From NCBI GenBank assembly GCA_003153875.1, contig PMBY01000360.1, positions 1-5,026 on the forward strand: a DNA stretch of 5,026 nucleotides, given 5' to 3'. Shown here piece by piece: positions 1-5,026 of the stretch. Position 1 is the stretch's first letter. The number at the start of each line of letters is the position of its first letter. A program made the translations under genes and the position numbers. Source of the stretch: Myxococcales bacterium. GTDB taxonomy: Bacteria; Myxococcota; Polyangia; Fen-1088. The notes below the pieces were generated by a model, which was not told the DNA's origin, made no database searches, and saw only the letters and a list, made by a program, of their open reading frames with translations.

Positions 1-473
1 TCTTCCCGACCTCATCCGCCGGCGACCAGAGCGGAACCTGGTGGCGGGCTTCGCCCAACGCGGAGGGGGTGTTGTTTGTGGACCGTGGCCCCCTGCCCGC
101 CTGGGCCTCGCCGTTCTGGGTGTACGCCACCACCGACGGCGGCATGACCTTCCAGCAACTCATGGGCGGAAACGTGGCAACCAGCGCCAACGTCGTCGGA
201 CTGAGCGACGGCTTCGCCTTTTCCTCCTTCGGATCGGTCACGTCCTACGTGGCCGGGATCTTCTCGGACGCCAGCGCGAGCCGCTATCTAGAGATCCACC
301 GCACCGACGACGCGGGCAAGACTTGGTCAACCGTGCACAGCGAGCCCTCCCAAGGCGCCAATGACTATATTTCTCTCGCTATGGATCAAACGGGCGCCGT
401 CCACGCGATGCACTACAGCACCGATATTCTCGGCGCAAACATCAGCTACGACGCGCACTACGTGCTGCCGTAG
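1..473 (+). CDS. Asp-box (BNR) repeat protein, probable beta-propeller, C-terminal fragment
   Basis: This is the last 156 residues of a longer gene whose 5' end lies outside the window. The frame is open from position 3, and the first codons already read as protein (FPTSSAGDQSGTWWRASPNA), so the GTG at 69 is probably internal. The stop is TAG at 471-473. Two Asp-box motifs, (S/T)-x-D-x-G-x-T-(W/F), are visible: TTDGGMTF at fragment residues 43-50 and TDDAGKTW at 101-108. Their 58-residue spacing fits successive blades of a sialidase/BNR-type propeller. Asp-boxes are structural turns, not catalytic sites, so they do not prove sialidase activity. The sialidase Arg triad cannot be assessed in this fragment. 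The chain ends soon after the last blade (YDAHYVLP) with no C-terminal anchor. In Myxococcota such proteins are usually secreted or lipoproteins with no assigned function. The gene converges on the VWA gene with 5 bp between stops. Confidence 0.8.
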   Translation, partial: FPTSSAGDQSGTWWRASPNAEGVLFVDRGPLPAWASPFWVYATTDGGMTFQQLMGGNVATSANVVGLSDGFAFSSFGSVTSYVAGIFSDASASRYLEIHRTDDAGKTWSTVHSEPSQGANDYISLAMDQTGAVHAMHYSTDILGANISYDAHYVLP

Positions 474-479
474 CAACGT
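460..479. terminator. Imperfect hairpin across the convergent gene junction, possible bidirectional terminator
   Basis: ACGTGCT (460-466) can pair with AGCAACGT (472-479) if one A is bulged, giving a 7-bp stem around the 5-nt loop GCCGT. The structure covers the TAG stop of the left gene and reaches the last base of the minus-strand gene's TGA. Being symmetric, it could act on both transcripts. No T-tract follows on either strand, so it is not a classical intrinsic terminator. The short stem could be a chance pairing. Confidence 0.25.
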
Positions 480-1600
480 CAGCGACAGGTACTCGGGTCC
501 ACGCATGCTGGACAGCCGAACTTTGCTTCGATCCTTGAATAGCGAAACTGTTGGATCCGGTCGCAGTACTGGCCCACGATGCGAACGCGGCTTGTGAACT
601 CGGCGTCAGCGGCAGGGTCGAAGTCCCACCCGTTGTCGGGGTTGCGGGGTATCTGCTCTCCGTCCAAGTACACCGCCACCAGCGTGGGGGAAGGGGGAGC
701 CGGATCTAGTTCGAGCAAACAGGAAGTCCGCTCCACGCCGCCGAAGATGTGCTCGAGGGTCACCTGCAGGGACTCAGGGCTGGCCGCCGAATAGTATCCC
801 CGACCGGCAGTCGACTGCGGCATCCCGCCCTCCTGGGCCATCTGGTCCAGACAGTTGGGCGGCCCAGCTGGATCGTCAGTCAGCTCGGCTCCCACTGCCA
901 ACACCAGCACCTTGATGTTGTCCCCGACCAGGGTCTGAACCTGTGCAACCGCATCCTGGCACGCATCGGAAGCGCTTCCGCTGCCATTGCCGGGTTGATT
1001 CGACGAAAGCGCACCCGAGAGTGTGCAGCTTGGCAGACCGTCGGTGGCCAACAACACGTAGCGTTGGTCAACATAGTCAATGAACCCCGCGTAGTAGTCA
1101 TGCGCGTTTCGCAGCGCCAGAGCTGTGGGTGTATTGCCGGCGAGCGGCAGAACGTTCTCGATCGCTTCCTTCACGGCCACGCCATTGTTTGGCGCCACCC
1201 TGACCGTAGGGGTTCCGGCGCAGCACCCGGCTACCGTCTGGTCAGAACAAAGCGCATCTGACCCGGGAAACTGCGCGAAGCCGAAACGAATCCGCCCTTG
1301 ATAGTCGTCCACCAGCTGCGAAAGCACGTCGGCGACGACGCTGTAGCGCGTTCCCGAGCCAAAACCAATGCCCATGGACTCCGACCCATCGAACACGATC
1401 AAAACGTCCACCACGCTGGCGTTCAGGTTCACGGCCGCATCGGTCGGGGTCGTGCACTCGGGCATCAGCGGACCGATCGGGGCATCTGTGGCCCTCGGCC
1501 GGTCGACCCCACCATCCCCTCGCGCACCGTTGTCACCGTCCTGCGCACAGGCCGCAGCGTTGGCCAACAAAAGGACAAAAAGCGCGAATGGCAACCGCAC
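479..1600 (-). CDS. von Willebrand factor type A (VWA) domain lipoprotein
   Basis: This is a 373-aa predicted surface or periplasmic lipoprotein with a metal-dependent adhesion-type VWA domain. I chose the GTG at 1600 because it gives a compact lipoprotein signal, MRLPFALFVLLLANAAAC. Cys18 would be lipidated, and Ala19 at +2 suggests outer-membrane sorting. The lipobox is slightly atypical (Ala rather than Leu at -3). A TTG at 1639 would add 13 residues before the signal. Residues 19-48 form a Gly/Asp/Pro-rich linker. The VWA domain spans about 62-285. It has the MIDAS motif DGSES (71-75), the probable MIDAS Thr in GNTPT (Thr157) and the third-loop Asp in LATDG (Asp187), so metal binding looks intact. 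The last 80 residues hold a Cys-containing module: GW at 324-325, GxxCD ending at 347, then Cys363, Cys366 and Cys372. I know this layout from many myxobacterial VWA proteins of unknown role. There are 12 further Cys beyond the lipidated one, which suggests disulfides outside the cytoplasm. Ligand and function are unknown. Confidence 0.88.
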   Translation of the reverse strand: MRLPFALFVLLLANAAACAQDGDNGARGDGGVDRPRATDAPIGPLMPECTTPTDAAVNLNASVVDVLIVFDGSESMGIGFGSGTRYSVVADVLSQLVDDYQGRIRFGFAQFPGSDALCSDQTVAGCCAGTPTVRVAPNNGVAVKEAIENVLPLAGNTPTALALRNAHDYYAGFIDYVDQRYVLLATDGLPSCTLSGALSSNQPGNGSGSASDACQDAVAQVQTLVGDNIKVLVLAVGAELTDDPAGPPNCLDQMAQEGGMPQSTAGRGYYSAASPESLQVTLEHIFGGVERTSCLLELDPAPPSPTLVAVYLDGEQIPRNPDNGWDFDPAADAEFTSRVRIVGQYCDRIQQFRYSRIEAKFGCPACVDPSTCR

Positions 1601-1608
1601 GTCGAGTG

Positions 1609-1614
1609 ATTCTA
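1609..1614 (-). promoter_or_regulatory. -10-like box TAGAAT just upstream of the VWA lipoprotein start
   Basis: Read on the minus strand, TAGAAT matches the sigma-70 -10 consensus TATAAT at 5 of 6 positions. It ends 8 nt before the GTG at 1600. Transcription starting about 6-7 nt downstream would yield an almost leaderless mRNA. This would fit the lack of a clear Shine-Dalgarno sequence at that GTG. No good -35 is present at 17-18 bp (GTGGGC or TGTGGG), and the best TTG-containing hexamer (TTGTGG) is 19 bp away. In GC-rich DNA one AT-rich hexamer is weak evidence. Confidence 0.2.
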
Positions 1615-1640
1615 GCAGCTTCGAGCCGGCCGCCCACAAA

Positions 1641-1654
1641 CGAGAGTTTTCTCG
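1641..1654. repeat. Small inverted repeat CGAGA-GTTT-TCTCG
   Basis: This is a perfect 5-bp inverted repeat with a 4-nt spacer, 41 bp upstream of the chosen VWA lipoprotein start. It could be a small operator half-site pair or a hairpin in a longer 5' leader. It is short enough to arise by chance, and no second copy was noticed in the region. Confidence 0.2.
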
Positions 1655-1806
1655 GGAATGATCTCGCGCCGTCCCCGGTTGAAGGGTGCATGTCGCGGCA
1701 CGGCTTTGGCATCGGCTCTCAACCTCCCCCTAGCCTCTCTGGCGATGAACTCGCCCATTTCTTGTTGCAGCCGCGCACCTGCCTTGTGTACTTCTAGGGC
1801 CCAATC

Positions 1807-2742
1807 ATGATTGAGGTACGAGAGCTAACCAAGTACTACGGAGAACGCGCGGCGATTCGCGACCTGAACTTCGACATCCGGCCCGGCGAGGTGGTCGGGT
1901 TTCTCGGGCTCAATGGCGCGGGCAAGACCACCACGCTCAAGATCCTGGGTTGCGTGCTCCTACCCAGCTCGGGGCAGGTGCGCGTCGATGGTCTGGAAGT
2001 GACAGCCGAGCCACACGAAGTGCGCCGCAAGATCGGCTTCTTGCCCGACGTGCCGCCTCTCTACGACGAGATGACGGTGGGTGGGTACCTGGCTTTCGCC
2101 GCACGTCTGCGCGGCGTGACCAGTCGTGATACCCCGGCGCGCGTGCAGGAAAGCGAGGACAAGCTCGCCCTGCGCGAGATGCACGACGAGATCATCGGCA
2201 GCCTGTCGTACGGATTTCGCCAGCGGGTGGGTGTGGCGCAAGCCCTGGTTCACCGCCCTCGCCTGCTGATTCTCGACGAGCCCACCGCGGGACTCGACCC
2301 CGTCCAGATCGTCGAGATGCGCAACCTGGTGCGACGGCTGCGCGGCGAGCACACGGTGCTCATCTCAAGTCACTTCTTGGCCGAAATCAGCCAGACCTGC
2401 GATCGGTTGCTGGTCATCCAGGCCGGCGAGATCGTGGCCCAGGGAACCGAGGAGGAGATTGCGGCCACCTTGGGCACGCCCGGCGAGATCGAGGTGGCGC
2501 TGCGTGGACCCGCTGCCACGGCGCTGGAAGTGGCCCGCCAGGTTCCCGGCGTGCTGGACGCTCACATGGCGGAGTCAGCCGCCCATGAAATCGTGCTCAG
2601 AATCCGGGCGCGCGAAGACTGCCGGCCCGAAATCGCGCGCGCCCTGGTGCTGGCGGGGCATCAACTTCTCCGTCTCGACCGCGGCGCCGCGCGTTTAGAG
2701 TCCATCTTCCTCGAACTGACCCACCGCGAGAGGTTGTCATGA
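1807..2742 (+). CDS. ABC-2 type transporter ATP-binding protein, GldA-like
   Basis: This is the 311-aa cytoplasmic ATPase of an ABC-2 type transporter, which should power the permease encoded next. Domains in order: Walker A GLNGAGKTT (34-42); a Q-loop region IGFLPDVPPLYDEMTV (76-91) in which the usual Gln is replaced, as in GldA-like ATPases with 'IGYLPE'; signature LSYGFRQR (133-140); Walker B LLILDEPT with Asp157 and catalytic Glu158; D-loop AGLD (161-164); switch His189 in SSH. All residues needed for hydrolysis are present. Residues 225-311 form a C-terminal accessory domain typical of this branch. The ATG at 1807 has AGGG 7 nt upstream, and the protein begins at the family's usual position (MIEVRELTKYYG). 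Its TGA overlaps the permease ATG (ATGA), implying translational coupling. The GldA assignment is at family level. The substrate is unknown, and a role in gliding is not implied outside Bacteroidota. Confidence 0.93.
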   Translation: MIEVRELTKYYGERAAIRDLNFDIRPGEVVGFLGLNGAGKTTTLKILGCVLLPSSGQVRVDGLEVTAEPHEVRRKIGFLPDVPPLYDEMTVGGYLAFAARLRGVTSRDTPARVQESEDKLALREMHDEIIGSLSYGFRQRVGVAQALVHRPRLLILDEPTAGLDPVQIVEMRNLVRRLRGEHTVLISSHFLAEISQTCDRLLVIQAGEIVAQGTEEEIAATLGTPGEIEVALRGPAATALEVARQVPGVLDAHMAESAAHEIVLRIRAREDCRPEIARALVLAGHQLLRLDRGAARLESIFLELTHRERLS

Positions 2743-3464
2743 GCACCCTGCTCATCGCCCGTCGAGAACTGGCGGCATACCTGCGCACCATGAACGGCTA
2801 CATCATCGCGGCTGCCGTGCTGCTGGTGGATGGCATCCTGTTCAATGCATTCGCCCTGGGGGCGCAACAGGACAAGCACTCGGCAGAGGTGCTGAGCGAC
2901 TTCTTCTACTTCTCCAGCGGGACGACCATGATCGCGGCGGTGTTCCTCTCCATGCGCCTCATCGCGGAAGAGCGCCAGAACGGCACTCTGGTCCTGCTCA
3001 CCTCGTCGCCGGTACATGACCGAGCGATCGTCCTGGGCAAGTTCTTCTCGGCCCTCGCCTTTCTGGCCATGGTCACACTGGCCACCGCCTTCATGCCGGC
3101 GCTCATCATGGTCAACGGCAAACTCTCGATTGGTCAGGTGGCGGCCGGCTATCTGGGGCTGTTGCTCCTGGGCAGTGCCGCCTTGGCCATCGGCACGCTG
3201 GGCTCGGCCCTGGCGCGCTCGCAGGTCCTGGCCGCCATTCTCTCGGGCGCCATGCTGGTAGGGTTGATCGTGGTGTGGCTGCTGGCTTCCGTGAGCGAGC
3301 GACCGCTCAACGATCTCTTCCTGGCTCTGGCGCTGTGGGGCCGGCATTTCCCGCCCTTTCAGGCTGGCGTGATCAACCTGCGCGACGTGGCCTACTATCT
3401 GTTGGTAACCTACTTCGCCCTGTTCGCGGCCACCCGAGTCCTGGAGGCGCGCCGATGGCAATAA
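2739..3464 (+). CDS. ABC-2 type transporter permease subunit, GldF-like
   Basis: This 241-aa inner-membrane protein has about six predicted helices, near residues 20-41, 56-75, 100-123, 134-158, 162-184 and 216-233. After the second helix comes the ABC-2 permease hallmark AEERQNGTLVLLTSSPV (76-92), resembling the 'EER..GTlE.Ll..P' coupling segment that meets the ATPase. The C-terminal stretch FPPFQAGVINLRDVAYYLL resembles the end of GldF-type permeases. One copy is expected to dimerise and pair with two ATPase subunits. The ATG at 2739 overlaps the ATPase stop by 4 bp and is preceded by GAGAGG (2728-2733) with a 5-nt spacer. The TAA at 3462-3464 lies inside the next gene, a 10-bp overlap. The length is normal for this small permease class. 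The transported substrate cannot be read from the sequence. Confidence 0.92.
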   Translation: MSTLLIARRELAAYLRTMNGYIIAAAVLLVDGILFNAFALGAQQDKHSAEVLSDFFYFSSGTTMIAAVFLSMRLIAEERQNGTLVLLTSSPVHDRAIVLGKFFSALAFLAMVTLATAFMPALIMVNGKLSIGQVAAGYLGLLLLGSAALAIGTLGSALARSQVLAAILSGAMLVGLIVVWLLASVSERPLNDLFLALALWGRHFPPFQAGVINLRDVAYYLLVTYFALFAATRVLEARRWQ

Positions 3465-5026
3465 GACACTGGCCGTCGCTGGTCTACGCCTCTGGCTTGA
3501 TCTTCATCTACGTGGGCGAACGTATACTGGCCGCTGGGGGAGCCAGCGCCGTAGTGACCGCGATCGGTGTGGCCGCCGTACTGGGAGGGGCTGCCTGGTG
3601 CGGGCTCGCTGCCCGCAAGGCTGAGGCCGGCGCTCGCCGTACGGCCCGCATGCTCCTTCTCCTTTACGGACTGGGCGCCCTGGCCCTGCTGCTACATTTC
3701 GCGGGCGGTGATTTCGGCGCACATGTCTGGGGCCGTCCTCTGGATTCACGGATGCCCCGGCTGGCTGGCGCCCTGGCCGTGCTATGGCCGACACTCATGC
3801 TGGCGGGCACGGTGCCCGTACTCCTGGTCGAACTTGCTCTGGCCGGTATGGCGCACGCTCCGGTTCTCGACACCCGCCGCCTGCGGGCCGCCCTGCGCTC
3901 CGGGCTGGGCATCGCCTTGGCCATCGTGTTCTGCTTTTCCGCCGCGTATGTGACGGCCGAGCGTAACCTCAAGGTCGATTTGGCCTACTTCCGCAGCGCG
4001 CGGGCCGGCAGCGCGACCAAGAAGCTGGTGGCCGCGCTCGACCAGCCGGTGCAGGTGTACCTGTTCTTTCCGCCGGCCAACGAGGTCGCCGAGCTGGTGG
4101 CGAGCTACTTCGCCGATCTGACCCGCGAGTCGTCGCAGCTGAGCGTGAGCCGACTGGATCAGGCAGTCGAGCCAGTGCGGGCGCACGAGCTGGGCGTGTC
4201 AGGCAACGGCGTGATCGTCGTGGCACGTGACAAACGGCGAGAACAGATCCCCATGCCGGTCAAGCTGGAGAGCGCCCGGAGCAAGCTGCGCACCCTCGAC
4301 CAGGACGTGTACAAGCGTCTGGTGACCGTGTCGCGCGGCACCCGCGTCGCGTATTTCGTGCAGGGACACGAAGAGCGAACCTTCAGCAACGTCGGCGAAA
4401 CCGACCGTCGCGCCACCGTGCGCCTACTGCGCGATCTCTTGTCCGAACTGGGCTTCCAAGCCAAAGAGCTGAGCCTGGCGCAAGGGTTGGGCAACGACGT
4501 GCCGGCCGACGCGGGCCTGGTGCTCATGCTGGGACCGAAGCGGCCGCTCCTGCCGGCCGAGGCGGATTCGTTGCAGCGCTATTTCGATCGCAAGGGACGC
4601 TTGCTTGTCGCCCTTGATCCAGAAAGCGGCGACGCCGCCGCTGCGCTGCTGGATCGACTTTCCCTGCATTTCAACGCCACCACCCTCGCCAATGACCAGA
4701 TCTACTGGGCACGCACGCGGCAGAAGGCAGACCGCATTGGCATCGCTACAGGCAGCTACTCCAGCCACGCCTCGGTGGCCACGCTGAGCCCGTTCGGACT
4801 TCGCCTGCCTATGGTTCTGCTGGGGGCGGGTTTTCTCACCCGAGCCGACAAGCCTGCGCCTGACGCCCCCAGCGTGAACTTCGTGCTTCACGCCGAGGCC
4901 AGCACTTGGAACGACCTCAACGGCAACTTCGAGTTTGATCCTGGCAAAGAAGTGCGAAAGGCCTACGAGCTGGCCGCCGCCGTCAGTAAAGGTGCCAAAC
5001 CCGAAGAGGAAGCACGCGCCCTGGTG
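3455..5026 (+). CDS. Gldg family (ABC-type auxiliary) protein, 3'-truncated by the window
   Basis: The frame is open from ATG 3455 to the window end: 524 codons with no stop, so the C-terminus is missing. GGAGG at 3443-3447, 7 nt upstream, is a strong ribosome site and fixes the start. The start lies inside the permease gene (10-bp overlap), so translation is probably coupled. The first ~165 residues contain about five hydrophobic segments (near 8-26, 31-51, 66-82, 103-131, 147-165). A large soluble, probably periplasmic part follows. It fits the GldG/ABC_transp_aux type of domain: a KKLVAALDQPVQVYLFF opening strand (189-205), GTRVAYFVQGHEE (295-307) matching the family's 'vyf..GHgE', KGRLLVALDPE (380-390) matching 'GG.ll.llDP', and a hydrophobic stretch at 449-464. 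An acidic loop, DLNGNFEFD, sits at 487-495. Canonical GldG has one N-terminal helix, so the multi-helix N-terminus is a notable variant. It likely forms a complex with the two upstream products. Its function beyond that is unknown. Confidence 0.85.
   Translation, partial: MAIRHWPSLVYASGLIFIYVGERILAAGGASAVVTAIGVAAVLGGAAWCGLAARKAEAGARRTARMLLLLYGLGALALLLHFAGGDFGAHVWGRPLDSRMPRLAGALAVLWPTLMLAGTVPVLLVELALAGMAHAPVLDTRRLRAALRSGLGIALAIVFCFSAAYVTAERNLKVDLAYFRSARAGSATKKLVAALDQPVQVYLFFPPANEVAELVASYFADLTRESSQLSVSRLDQAVEPVRAHELGVSGNGVIVVARDKRREQIPMPVKLESARSKLRTLDQDVYKRLVTVSRGTRVAYFVQGHEERTFSNVGETDRRATVRLLRDLLSELGFQAKELSLAQGLGNDVPADAGLVLMLGPKRPLLPAEADSLQRYFDRKGRLLVALDPESGDAAAALLDRLSLHFNATTLANDQIYWARTRQKADRIGIATGSYSSHASVATLSPFGLRLPMVLLGAGFLTRADKPAPDAPSVNFVLHAEASTWNDLNGNFEFDPGKEVRKAYELAAAVSKGAKPEEEARALV

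Larger units (their letters stand above)
1601..1806. promoter_or_regulatory. Divergent intergenic region between the VWA gene and the ABC operon
   Basis: These 206 bp separate two divergently transcribed units and must contain, or lie next to, both promoters. No convincing sigma-70 pair is visible towards the ABC operon. TTGGCA (1706-1711) matches TTGACA at 5 of 6, but the nearest -10-like hexamer, TAGCCT (1731-1736), is 19 bp away and poor. AGGG at 1796-1799, 7 nt before the ATG at 1807, is a plausible ribosome site for the ATPase. A short open frame crosses the region from an ATG at 1588, but it overlaps the lipoprotein signal antisense and resembles nothing known. I see no gene here. Confidence 0.4.

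Noticed and set aside
69..473. The GTG at 69 as the true start of a short 134-aa protein
   Set aside because: The frame stays open to the left edge and upstream codons look like coding sequence. Asp-box proteins normally have several more repeats, so this is a truncated longer gene.
749..1261. A 170-codon plus-strand frame opposite the VWA lipoprotein
   Set aside because: The minus strand encodes a complete VWA domain with MIDAS residues over the same bases. The plus-strand product has no recognisable motif.
1703..1725. A possible sigma-54 (-24/-12) promoter around TTGGCATCGGCTCTCAAC
   Set aside because: The GG of a -24 element is present, but no GC doublet of the TTGC type appears at the required spacing, so the match is not above chance.
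1960..2352. A 130-codon minus-strand frame opposite the ATPase
   Set aside because: It is antisense to the stretch holding the Q-loop, signature and Walker B motifs. Its composition is His/Gln/Arg-rich with no recognisable domain, so it is a shadow of the ATPase gene.
2661..3461. A 266-codon open frame on the minus strand, antisense to the permease
   Set aside because: It lies almost wholly over a permease with clear ABC-2 motifs, reads as low-complexity Gln/Arg/His/Glu-rich sequence, and is explained by G/C-ending codons leaving the opposite strand free of stops.
3567..3953. A plus-strand 128-codon frame inside the third operon gene, with hydrophobic and Trp/Cys/Pro-rich sequence
   Set aside because: It is out of frame with the Gldg-like gene, which has a strong ribosome site, membrane segments and family motifs. 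The hydrophobic look comes from a shifted reading of the transmembrane region.

Overview
The window is GC-rich DNA with strong G/C preference at third codon positions. It carries four protein genes, two of them cut by the window ends. The gene types suggest a deltaproteobacterium in the broad sense, most likely Myxococcota: a secreted Asp-box (BNR) protein, a Cys-rich von Willebrand factor A (VWA) lipoprotein with the C-terminal 'GW...GxxCD...GC' module common in those genomes, and a GldA/GldF/GldG-like ABC module. This taxonomic call is an inference from gene style, not from a marker gene.

Layout: (1) 1-473, plus strand, is the 3' end of an Asp-box repeat protein, probably a beta-propeller. 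(2) 479-1600, minus strand, is a VWA-domain lipoprotein. It lies tail to tail with gene 1, with 5 bp between the stop codons and an imperfect hairpin spanning the junction. (3) 1601-1806 is a divergent intergenic region with at most weak promoter-like elements and a small hairpin. (4) 1807-5026, plus strand, is a tightly packed operon: ABC-2 ATPase (311 aa), ABC-2 permease (241 aa), and the first 524 residues of a Gldg-family protein with an unusually membrane-rich N-terminus. The ATPase and permease genes overlap by 4 bp (ATGA). The permease and Gldg-family genes overlap by 10 bp, with a strong GGAGG ribosome site. The third gene is open from its ATG to the window edge.

The three operon products probably form one inner-membrane ABC complex. 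The ATPase would drive the 6-TM permease, and the Gldg-like protein would supply a large extracytoplasmic domain anchored by about five N-terminal helices. In Bacteroidota GldA/F/G are linked to gliding. Outside that phylum the module is widespread and its substrate unknown, so gliding should not be assumed here. The two left-hand genes are cell-envelope or secreted proteins with no evident functional link to the ABC operon.

No RNA gene, mobile element, CRISPR array or recent-transfer signal was seen. Most of the window is ordinary for such a genome. The points most worth a second look are the N-terminal membrane architecture of the Gldg-like protein, its EF-hand-like acidic loop, and the start site of the VWA lipoprotein.
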